Made by a program: the position numbers and the translations under genes
Shown: positions 1 through 6,630 of the stretch, piece by piece
Layout of the letters: every line of letters starts with the position of its first letter
Position numbering within the stretch: position 1 is the stretch's first letter
Assembly (NCBI GenBank): GCA_947623765.1
Contig: CANQIG010000018.1
Coordinates: 1 to 15,822 of the forward strand
Reading direction: 5' to 3'
Source: an uncultured Clostridia bacterium
Lineage (GTDB): Bacteria > Bacillota > Clostridia > Oscillospirales > Acutalibacteraceae
DNA length: 15,822 bases
The notes under the pieces: generated by a model
The model's database searches: none
Told to the model about the DNA's origin: nothing
Seen by the model: only the letters and a program-made list of their open reading frames with translations

Positions 1-993
1 GTTGTTTGCCGCGAGGTCGCGCCGCACGCCGTCGGAGCGCAGCGCTTCGGCCTGCGCCCAGAGCACGCGGTCCGTGCTGTACAGCGCGTTCGTGGCGTGG
101 ATCATCGCGAAGAGCGTCCCGCTGTACTGGAACGAGGGGTTGTCCCCCGCGCGGCAGGCGAGGTACGCGATGAAGTTCGCCTCGTCCTCCCGCATATAGC
201 CGGAGAGGTGGCTCAGCTCGTGGCACATCGTCGCGGGGATCAGCACGTCCTCCGCGTGGACGTTGACGTTCGCCTCGAACGTGAAGGGGCAGAAGATCCC
301 GCTGATGTCGAGGTAGGAGAAGACCTCCGAGAAGAAGATCGGCTTCGGCTTGCCCCACGTTTCGAGCGTCGGGTACTGCGGGGTCAGCCGGTTGAAGCAG
401 TCCCGCGCGGTCTCGGCGGCGTCGAAGATCTCCGCCTCGAGCCGGAACACGCCGCGGTCGTCCTCGGGCCTGCCCTCGCGCAGGCGGTTCGCCTCCTCCG
501 TCAGCTCGACGCAGAGGTCGTAAAGCTCCTCGGCGGAGGTCTCGCGGACCTCGAGCCCGGCGGTCTGCGCGAAAGGCCAGCGCCGGTGGTTCGTCCCGTA
601 GTTCGTGACGCAGAGGAACGCGATCAGCGCCGCGAGCACCGCCGGGACGGAGAGGAGCCGCACGAGGTTTTCTAGCCGGGACGTACCATCCCGGAAGAGC
701 CGGACCGTCCGATAGACGAGAAAGACGAGCAGCGCGAGCGACCCCGCGATGAGCGCGATCTCCCCGACGGAGATCGGCGCGAGCGCGAAGAGCGCCGAGA
801 GGGGCTTCGCGTAGAGCGGATAGATATGGACCGCGTACCACTCCGCGAAGTCGGGCGAGCGCTTCGCGGCGAGGTCGAGCGCGGCGGCGGCCGGGAGGAA
901 CAGCAGCAGCCAGAGCCGCCAGAGCCGAAACGGCGAACGGGCGGTCTTTTTCCGCCCTTTTTTGTTCTGCTTCTTTTTCGGCGGCTGTTTCAC
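1..993 (-). CDS. DUF3810-type membrane zinc metallopeptidase (partial, C-terminus off window)
   Basis: Read on the minus strand from a GTG at 991-993, the frame stays open for 331 codons to the window edge. The start overlaps the stop of the upstream 75-aa gene by 4 bp (GTGA) and has a GGAGG 10 nt before it, so translation is probably coupled. About 19 very basic N-terminal residues are followed by three hydrophobic segments near residues 22-40, 70-100 and 111-130. The rest should lie outside the membrane. It carries HELSH at residues 258-262 (the HExxH zinc signature) and EDEANF at 269-274, where E271 is a candidate third zinc ligand. This layout matches DUF3810 proteins of Firmicutes. Substrate and reaction are unknown; peptidase activity is inferred from the motif only. 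It is the last visible gene of the yfhO operon, suggesting an envelope role. Confidence 0.8.
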   Translation of the reverse strand, partial: MKQPPKKKQNKKGRKKTARSPFRLWRLWLLLFLPAAAALDLAAKRSPDFAEWYAVHIYPLYAKPLSALFALAPISVGEIALIAGSLALLVFLVYRTVRLFRDGTSRLENLVRLLSVPAVLAALIAFLCVTNYGTNHRRWPFAQTAGLEVRETSAEELYDLCVELTEEANRLREGRPEDDRGVFRLEAEIFDAAETARDCFNRLTPQYPTLETWGKPKPIFFSEVFSYLDISGIFCPFTFEANVNVHAEDVLIPATMCHELSHLSGYMREDEANFIAYLACRAGDNPSFQYSGTLFAMIHATNALYSTDRVLWAQAEALRSDGVRRDLAANN

Positions 994-1217
994 AGGCTGA
1001 AGTCCTCCGGGTCGAATTTGCCGAGCTTGGGCGCGGTGCGCGGCGTGCGGCGGAGCGGGTCATAGATGAATTTCCGGCACGCGCCGCCGTCGTCCGGGGA
1101 GAGGTTCAAAAGGCAGCGGCAGCGCTCGCCGAGCATCACGCCGTTCGCGCAGTATTCGCAGTTCGGCTCGACGTTCGCGCCGAAATAGGCTCTTCTTTTT
1201 TTCTTCCTGCCGAACAT
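990..1217 (-). CDS. Small cysteine-rich conserved protein, possible zinc-binding domain
   Basis: This is a 75-residue protein with a lysine/arginine-rich start (residues 4-9) and five cysteines: C20-x2-C23, C33-x-C35 and C47, then FIYDPLRR at 50-57. The cysteine spacing suggests a zinc ribbon or knuckle. I recall small clostridial proteins with a similar CxxC pattern and a YDPL(K/R)R ending, but know no assigned function. The gene is real by context: GGGAGG lies 6 nt before the ATG, it begins 1 bp after the glycosyltransferase stop, and its own stop overlaps the DUF3810 start by 4 bp. With no membrane segment or signal peptide it is predicted cytoplasmic. A role in envelope glycosylation would be guilt by association only. 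Confidence 0.75.
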   Translation of the reverse strand: MFGRKKKRRAYFGANVEPNCEYCANGVMLGERCRCLLNLSPDDGGACRKFIYDPLRRTPRTAPKLGKFDPEDFSL

Positions 1218-1218
1218 A

Positions 1219-2196
1219 TCAGTCCTCCCGATGTTCCTGCCTGAGATGGGTTTCGATGAGGAAGCGCGGGCGGCGCTTGACCTCGTTGTAGATCTTGCCG
1301 ATATACCCGCCGACGACGCCGAGACAGAGCATCTGCAGGCCGCCGAGCAGCCAGATCGAGCAGACGATGGCCGTCCAGCCCGCGACGGCCACGCCGCAGA
1401 TGTATGAGATGAGCGCGTAGAGCAGCCCGAAGATGCTGAGCACGGAGATCAGGATGCCGAGGTTCGAGATGAGCTTGAGCGGCTTCACGGAGAACGACGT
1501 GATGCCGTCGAGCGCGAAGGAGATCATCTTTTTGAGGGGGTACTTCGATTCGCCCGCGAAGCGCTCCGCACGGTCGTAATACACGTAGTCGCTTTTAAAT
1601 CCGATCAGAGGCACGATGCCGCGAAGGAAGAGGTTGACTTCGCCGTATTCGGAGAGGCCCTCGAGCGCGCGGCGGCTCATCAGGCGGTAGTCCGCGTGAT
1701 TGAAGACGACCTCCACGCCGAGGAGCTGCATCACCTTGTAGAAGCCCTCGGCGGTGGCGCGCTTGAAGAACGTGTCGGTCTCGCGCTTGTTCCGCACGCC
1801 GTAGACCACGTCGCAGCCTTCCTTGTATTTTTCCACGAAACGGTCGACCGCGTCCACGTCGTCCTGCAGATCGGCGTCCATGCTGATCGCGCAGTCGCAC
1901 AGCGGCATCGCGGTCATCAGGCCGGCGAGCAGCGCGTTCTGGTGGCCCCGGTTGTGCGCGAGCTTCACGCCGTCGACGAACGGGATCGCCGCACTGTATT
2001 CCGAGATCAGCCGCCATGTCGCGTCCTTCGAGCCGTCGTCCACGAACAGGATGCGGCTCTGCGGCGAGACGAGGCCCGCGCCGGACATCGCGTACAGTTT
2101 TTCCGTGAGTCGCTTCGCCGTCTCCGGCAGGACCTCCTCCTCGTTGTAGCAGGGGATCACGAGGTAGAGGATGGGCTCATCTCTTTGCATCGTCAT
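1219..2196 (-). CDS. Family 2 polyprenyl-phosphate glycosyltransferase (CsbB/GtrB type)
   Basis: This 325-aa protein has an N-terminal GT-A domain (YLVIPCYNEEE at 11-21, DDGS at 53-56, DAD at 107-109, QDD at 111-113) and two C-terminal membrane segments near 243-268 and 273-299, ending in KIYNEVKRRPRF. This is the layout of CsbB/GtrB/DPM1-type enzymes, which load a sugar from a nucleotide donor onto undecaprenyl phosphate at the inner membrane face. It starts inside the end of yfhO (20-bp overlap), with AGGAAGG 8 nt before the ATG at 2196; an ATG at 2190 is an alternative. In Bacillus, CsbB and YfhO work together to decorate lipoteichoic acid, so this enzyme probably supplies the lipid-linked sugar to the YfhO encoded just before it. 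The sugar cannot be read from the sequence. No GtcA-type flippase is visible in the window. Confidence 0.88.
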   Translation of the reverse strand: MTMQRDEPILYLVIPCYNEEEVLPETAKRLTEKLYAMSGAGLVSPQSRILFVDDGSKDATWRLISEYSAAIPFVDGVKLAHNRGHQNALLAGLMTAMPLCDCAISMDADLQDDVDAVDRFVEKYKEGCDVVYGVRNKRETDTFFKRATAEGFYKVMQLLGVEVVFNHADYRLMSRRALEGLSEYGEVNLFLRGIVPLIGFKSDYVYYDRAERFAGESKYPLKKMISFALDGITSFSVKPLKLISNLGILISVLSIFGLLYALISYICGVAVAGWTAIVCSIWLLGGLQMLCLGVVGGYIGKIYNEVKRRPRFLIETHLRQEHRED

Positions 2197-4732
2197 CGGT
2201 AAAACCTTCCTTCTTCTCGAGGATCGGATCTGTCTTTTGTTCCGTCCGTATGCGGATCGGGACGTGCATCGTGAACGGCGCGCGGCGTGTCGCCGCGAAA
2301 TCGGCCAGCGTCCTTCTGCGCATGGAGGCGTGGCGGACGGGCGTCTTCCGCTTGGCGCAGCGTTCCACCGCCTGCATACAGAGCTGATACAGAAGGAGGA
2401 GCAGCGCGCAGACCACCGTACACACGCCGCCGAGCGAGAGGCCGGGCGTTTCGTAGGTGAATTCGATGCGGCTCGTCCCTGCGGGCGCGCGCACGGCCAT
2501 GAAGCCGACGTCCACCTTTTCGATCTGGACCTTTTCGCCGTTCACCGAGGCGGACCAGCCGTCCTCATAGGGGACGCTGAAAAAGACCGGCGCGTCGCTC
2601 TGCAGCGTGATGAACGCGGTGAAGCCGTTCTTCGTGTAGGCGAAGCTGTCGCAGACGTTCTCGGAGAGGGCGGCCCAATCCTCCGCGAGCGCGCCGTCTC
2701 CCCAGACCTGCCTTTCGGCGGGGAGCGGCGTGAGCATATCGCTCCAGCGTTCCGCCTGCCGGTCGGAGAGGACGAGCGCCTTGAGGAGCACCTGCTCGCG
2801 GCGGCTCTCGTTCAGGGCGTCGAAATCGGAGCGGGAGATGTAGTGCTCGAACGTGAAGCCCATGGGCAGGTAGTACGGGTTTTCGTAGATGTCGAAGCCG
2901 TTGGCGTTGCCGTAGTACATCCAGCCGGGCATCGCGGGGGAATCGAACGCCTCCCCGGCGAAATACTGATCGTCGTGGTCGGAATCAAACAGGTACTTAA
3001 CGCTCGTGAGGACGCGCAGCGCGTGGTGCGTGGTGTCCGGGCGGGAGGCGACGTCCCGCTGCACACCGATGGCGTCGTAAAACTCCATGATGCTGCCGGG
3101 GACGACGCTGTGGAACGCCTGGATGGACTTGACGTTCCAGAACATCGCGGAGTTGTCGAGCCCCTCGTAGAAATCGACGCGGACGTTGTCGTCCCGCAGA
3201 TCGTCGATCTGCACGTCCGCGCCGCCGTTGAGCGCGTAGGGGATGATGTGGTTCATCGGGTAGTCGGACTGCGTTTTCCCGAGCGCGATGAAGAAGATCG
3301 AGTACAGCACGGCCACAATGGAGGTGCAGACCGTCGCGGCGCGGTAGAATTTCCTCGAGCCGCGGACGTAGAACGTCAGGAGAAAGGCCGTCAGCGTCAG
3401 GGAGAGGAGCGCGACGGCGACATAGCTCCAAAACCGCGTCGGGTACTGCTCGAGCCCGAACGCGACGGAGACGACCTCGCCGTCCTCCTCGGTGAACGTC
3501 GGCATCGCGCCGATGAGCACCGAGACGGCGACCGTGATGAGCGCCGTCCATTTGAGCGCGCGGTGCCAGTCCACACGGGCGTTTTCGAGCGCCATCATCG
3601 TCGCGGCGGCGAGCATCAGCGTCAGCATATAGAACCAGCGGGCGTAATAGGACTCGTTCATCAGCTGGAACGAGGCGTTCAGCCCGGGGATGAGCGCCAT
3701 GCAGAACAGCACCCAGAGGAGCTTTTTGAGCCAGTGCTTGCGCTTCAGCTGGAGCCAGCCGATGACGCCGGTCATGCTGAAGAGCGGCAGCCACGCGCCG
3801 AGCGACGACCACTTCGAGTTGGAATCCGGCGTGAAGTTCGGCCGGGCGGGGAGATCCGGCGGGAAGAACAGGCTCTGCAGGATGTGCACGTACCGCTGGT
3901 TGCTGCCGTAGAGCAGCGCGCCCCAGCCGTCGATCGGGTCGACGACGCGGTAGTTTTGCAGGACCGTCAGGATGCTCGGCAGGAGCAGGATCATCGAGAT
4001 GCCGAGGCCGAGGACCGCCTCCAGCGCGAGGAGGAGAAAGTCGCGGACCGAGATATGCCAGCTTTTCGAGAGCATCCGGACGACGAAATAGACCGCGCAG
4101 AACGTCACCATGCCGACGAAGAAGTAGTAGTTCACGATGCAGCACGCCGCGACGCAGACCGCGAAGACGCCGCGCCGGCGGACGGTCATGTATTCGTCGA
4201 GCGAGGCGAGGAGCAGCGGGAAGAAGATCAGCGGCTCGTGAAAGTGGTTGAAAAAGATGTTGTAGACCGAAAACCCGGAAAACGCGTAGAGCAGGGAGGC
4301 GATCATCGCGGCGTTCTCGCTCTTCGCGTAGCGGTGGAGATAGACGTACGCCGTGAGCGCCGCACAGGCGAATTTCAGGATCAGCAGCGGGCCCATCATG
4401 TATTGCAGCCACTCGCCCGGGAACGGGATCGTCAGCCAGAAGAACGGGCTGCCGAGCAGATAGAACGAGTAGGAGCCGACGAAGTTCACGCCGAGATCGG
4501 TGTACGGGTCCCAGCCGACGCGGCCCTCGAGGATCGCGTCGTGCGCGAGGCGGTAGAAAGGGATCTGCTGGACGTTGAAATCGCCGTAAAACAGGAAACG
4601 CCCGCCGTCTGCGATCAGAAACGGCAGGAAGGTAAGCCCGGCGAGCAGAAGGCCGAGCAGAAAGGTAAAGAGATAGTAATTTCCCCGGGAGCGCCGGTGC
4701 AGCGCCTCTCCCGGTCTGGATGTGTTCTCCAC
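2177..4732 (-). CDS. yfhO: YfhO family multi-pass membrane glycosyltransferase
   Basis: This is an 851-aa protein from the GTG at 4732. It has many membrane helices in its N-terminal two thirds, then a soluble region and a last helix. Family marks are GDFNVQQIPFY (50-60, with D51 in the first outer loop as in GT-C enzymes), a PPD segment followed by WSSLGAWLPLFS, and a C-terminal PYEDGWSASVNG ... YETPGLSLGG region. YfhO proteins act as GT-C transferases moving sugars from polyprenyl phosphate to extracellular polymers such as lipoteichoic acid. An in-frame ATG at 4801 is unlikely as start: it lies inside the TATAAT at 4800-4805, whereas the GTG has an AGAGGGTGAT-like Shine-Dalgarno 8 nt upstream. 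A basic cytoplasmic tail of roughly 55-60 residues follows the last helix. The stop overlaps the next glycosyltransferase by 20 bp. Confidence 0.87.
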   Translation of the reverse strand: MENTSRPGEALHRRSRGNYYLFTFLLGLLLAGLTFLPFLIADGGRFLFYGDFNVQQIPFYRLAHDAILEGRVGWDPYTDLGVNFVGSYSFYLLGSPFFWLTIPFPGEWLQYMMGPLLILKFACAALTAYVYLHRYAKSENAAMIASLLYAFSGFSVYNIFFNHFHEPLIFFPLLLASLDEYMTVRRRGVFAVCVAACCIVNYYFFVGMVTFCAVYFVVRMLSKSWHISVRDFLLLALEAVLGLGISMILLLPSILTVLQNYRVVDPIDGWGALLYGSNQRYVHILQSLFFPPDLPARPNFTPDSNSKWSSLGAWLPLFSMTGVIGWLQLKRKHWLKKLLWVLFCMALIPGLNASFQLMNESYYARWFYMLTLMLAAATMMALENARVDWHRALKWTALITVAVSVLIGAMPTFTEEDGEVVSVAFGLEQYPTRFWSYVAVALLSLTLTAFLLTFYVRGSRKFYRAATVCTSIVAVLYSIFFIALGKTQSDYPMNHIIPYALNGGADVQIDDLRDDNVRVDFYEGLDNSAMFWNVKSIQAFHSVVPGSIMEFYDAIGVQRDVASRPDTTHHALRVLTSVKYLFDSDHDDQYFAGEAFDSPAMPGWMYYGNANGFDIYENPYYLPMGFTFEHYISRSDFDALNESRREQVLLKALVLSDRQAERWSDMLTPLPAERQVWGDGALAEDWAALSENVCDSFAYTKNGFTAFITLQSDAPVFFSVPYEDGWSASVNGEKVQIEKVDVGFMAVRAPAGTSRIEFTYETPGLSLGGVCTVVCALLLLLYQLCMQAVERCAKRKTPVRHASMRRRTLADFAATRRAPFTMHVPIRIRTEQKTDPILEKKEGFTDDDAKR

Positions 4733-4799
4733 GGAATCACCCTCTCGCGTGTCAGATGGATGCGGCGGGACGCTTTCGCCCCGCGGCGGCTTTGTTCCC

Positions 4800-4828
4800 A
4801 TTATAGCACAAATGCGGGGCGGAGAAAA
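4800..4828 (-). promoter_or_regulatory. SigA-type promoter for the yfhO operon
   Basis: On the minus strand TATAAT occupies 4805-4800 and is preceded by TGC, giving an extended -10 (TGnTATAAT). A weak -35 (TTTTCT, 4828-4823) sits 17 bp upstream. Transcription should begin near 4793, downstream of the ATG at 4801, which supports the GTG at 4732 as the yfhO start. Prediction only. Confidence 0.65.
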
Positions 4829-4857
4829 GCAATTTTTGTATTTTAACAGATTTTTTA

Positions 4858-4886
4858 TTGAAAAGTCGGCGGTTCTCGGCTACAAT
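4858..4886 (+). promoter_or_regulatory. SigA-type promoter for yfbR-dusB-polA-rlmA
   Basis: TTGAAA (4858-4863) and TACAAT (4881-4886) are separated by exactly 17 bp, close to the vegetative consensus. The start of transcription would fall near 4893, leaving a leader of about 54 nt before the yfbR ATG. It is divergent from the yfhO promoter, with about 50 bp between the two -10 boxes. Confidence 0.75.
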
Positions 4887-4898
4887 AGATAGAGGATC

Positions 4899-4914
4899 GC
4901 CGCCCTAGGGCGGC
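4899..4914. promoter_or_regulatory. Perfect 16-bp palindrome in the yfbR leader (operator or RNA hairpin)
   Basis: GCCGCCCTAGGGCGGC is a perfect inverted repeat located about 6 nt after the predicted transcription start of yfbR and 32 nt before its ATG. As RNA it can form a 6-bp GC stem with a CUAG loop; as DNA it is a symmetric protein-binding site candidate. It is not followed by a T tract, so it is not a standard terminator. Confidence 0.5.
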
Positions 4915-4946
4915 AAAAACCGGAGAAGGAAAGGAAGAACGCCGCG

Positions 4947-5621
4947 ATGCAGCATTTTTTCGCGATGCTTTCCCGTATGAAATACATCAACCGCTGGGGC
5001 CTGATGCGCAACACCCGCAGCGAGAACATCTGTGAGCACAGTCTCGAGGTCGCGCTCGTGGCGCACGCCCTCGCGACGATCGGCAACCGGAAGTTCGGGA
5101 AGGACTACGACCCGGAGCGCGCCGCGATGCTCGCCGTGCTCCACGACGCGTCGGAGATCATCACCGGCGATATGCCGACGCCCGTCAAGTACCACTCCGA
5201 GGAGATCCGCCGGGCGTACGCCGAGGTGGAGGACCGCGCGGTCGAACACCTCGTCTCCATGCTGCCCGAGGAGCTGCAGCCGCCGTACCGCGAGCTGATG
5301 ACCTTTTCCGGGGAGAACGACGAGCGCTTGAAGCCCATCGTGAAGGCGGCGGACCGCATTTCGGCGGTCATCAAATGCGTGGAGGAGCGGCGCAGCGGCA
5401 ATTTGGATTTTGCCGAGGCCGAGCGGACGATCACCGAGTCCATCCGGAAGATGGGCGTAGAGGAGGCCGATTACTTCATGGAGGAGTTCCTGCCCTCCTA
5501 CGGCCTCACGCTCGAACAGCAGGACTACACCCGGGCCGCCGGGCTGCACTTTGAGGAATCGACCTCGCAGCTGGTCTTTTCCAAGGTGCTCGACGGCGGC
5601 GGGCAGAAGAAACGCGGCTGA
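4947..5621 (+). CDS. yfbR: 5'-deoxynucleotidase, HD domain (YfbR family)
   Basis: This 224-aa protein closely follows E. coli YfbR in order and wording of motifs: HFFAMLSRMKYINRW near the start, SENICEHSLEVA (H31), LAVLHDASEIITGDMPTPVKY (H66-D67 of the HD pair) and KAADRI (D136). The four metal ligands expected in HD phosphohydrolases are thus present. YfbR removes phosphate from deoxyribonucleoside 5'-monophosphates, helping set deoxynucleotide pools in the cytoplasm. It is about 25 residues longer than the E. coli enzyme, mainly in a C-terminal tail rich in lysine and glycine. It is first in a plus-strand operon under the promoter at 4858-4886; purine-rich sequence (AAGGAAAGGAAG) precedes the ATG. 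dusB follows after 12 bp. A related HD hydrolase with another nucleotide substrate is possible but less likely. Confidence 0.9.
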   Translation: MQHFFAMLSRMKYINRWGLMRNTRSENICEHSLEVALVAHALATIGNRKFGKDYDPERAAMLAVLHDASEIITGDMPTPVKYHSEEIRRAYAEVEDRAVEHLVSMLPEELQPPYRELMTFSGENDERLKPIVKAADRISAVIKCVEERRSGNLDFAEAERTITESIRKMGVEEADYFMEEFLPSYGLTLEQQDYTRAAGLHFEESTSQLVFSKVLDGGGQKKRG

Positions 5622-5633
5622 GGAGAAACAGGC

Positions 5634-6620
5634 TTGAACATCGGAAACGTGAAGATCGAGGGCGTCGCGGCGCTCGCGCCGATGGCCGGCGCGGCGGACA
5701 GGACCTTTCGGGAGCTCTGCGCGTCGTTCGGCGCGGCGTACTGCGTGACGGAGATGGTCTCCTCCCGCGCCCTGCTCTACAACTACAAAAAGACCGACGA
5801 GCTCACATCGCTCGGCGAGAACGAGCATCCCGCCGCGATCCAGATCTTCGGCGACGACCCTGAGATCATGGCGAAGGCGGCGCGAAAGGCCGCCGAGAAA
5901 CGGCCGGACGTGATCGACGTCAACATGGGATGCCCCGTGCCGAAGATCGCCGGGAACCGCTGCGGCGCGGCGCTGATGAAGGACCCGAAGCGCTGCGGCG
6001 AGATCGTCCGCGCGATGAAGGCGGCGGTCGACCTGCCCGTCACGGTGAAGATCCGTAAGGGCTGGGACGAAAACTCGGTGAACGCCGTCGAGGTCGCGAA
6101 GATCTGCGAGGACGCCGGCGCGGACATGATCTGCGTCCACGGGCGGACGCGCAGCCAGATGTACGAACCCCCGGCGGACTGGGAGATCATCCGGCAGGTG
6201 AAGGCGGCGGTCTCGGTCCCGGTCGTCGGGAACGGCGACGTGCGCTCCGTGCAGGACGCAGTCCGCATGATGGACGAGACCGGCTGCGACATGGTGATGG
6301 TCGGGCGCGCGGCGCTCGGCAACCCGTGGATCTTCCGGGAGATCAACGGCTATTTTTCGAGCGGCCTCAGGATCATGCCGCCCCCGACGCTCTCCGAGCG
6401 GATCGTCGTGATGAAGCGCCACATCGACGCGCTCTGCGCCGCGAAGGGCGAGGACCGCGGGATGCGCGAGGCGCGCAAGCACGCCGCGTGGTATATGCAC
6501 GGCCTGCGGGGCGCGGCGGAGCTGCGGCGCGAGGCCGGGACGCTGACCCACCTCTCCGATCTCGACCGCCTTTTGGAGCATATGTACAGAGAAAACCGGG
6601 ACGAAGCGCCCGAGGTATGA
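5634..6620 (+). CDS. dusB: tRNA-dihydrouridine synthase DusB
   Basis: This is a 328-aa flavoenzyme that reduces uridine to dihydrouridine in tRNA using FMN and NADPH. Diagnostic segments are LAPMAGAADRTFR (14-26), the catalytic loop VNMGCPVPK with C100, VKIRKGWDE, CVHGRTRSQMY and the FMN-phosphate region VVGNGDV ... MVGRAALGNPWIF. Length and the position of the catalytic cysteine match DusB rather than DusA or DusC. Translation starts at a TTG, supported by AGGAGA 7 nt upstream and by good family alignment from the first residues. It follows yfbR by 12 bp and precedes polA by 10 bp, so the genes are almost certainly co-transcribed. No odd residues or breaks were seen. Confidence 0.95.
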   Translation: MNIGNVKIEGVAALAPMAGAADRTFRELCASFGAAYCVTEMVSSRALLYNYKKTDELTSLGENEHPAAIQIFGDDPEIMAKAARKAAEKRPDVIDVNMGCPVPKIAGNRCGAALMKDPKRCGEIVRAMKAAVDLPVTVKIRKGWDENSVNAVEVAKICEDAGADMICVHGRTRSQMYEPPADWEIIRQVKAAVSVPVVGNGDVRSVQDAVRMMDETGCDMVMVGRAALGNPWIFREINGYFSSGLRIMPPPTLSERIVVMKRHIDALCAAKGEDRGMREARKHAAWYMHGLRGAAELRREAGTLTHLSDLDRLLEHMYRENRDEAPEV

Positions 6621-6630
6621 GGAGGACGGT

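Noticed and set aside
2171..4846. An 891-codon open frame on the plus strand opposite yfhO
   Set aside because: Its product is highly charged, rich in R, E, D, H and V without any domain; this is the usual shadow of a GC-rich gene on the other strand. YfhO motifs and ribosome-binding sites favour the minus strand.
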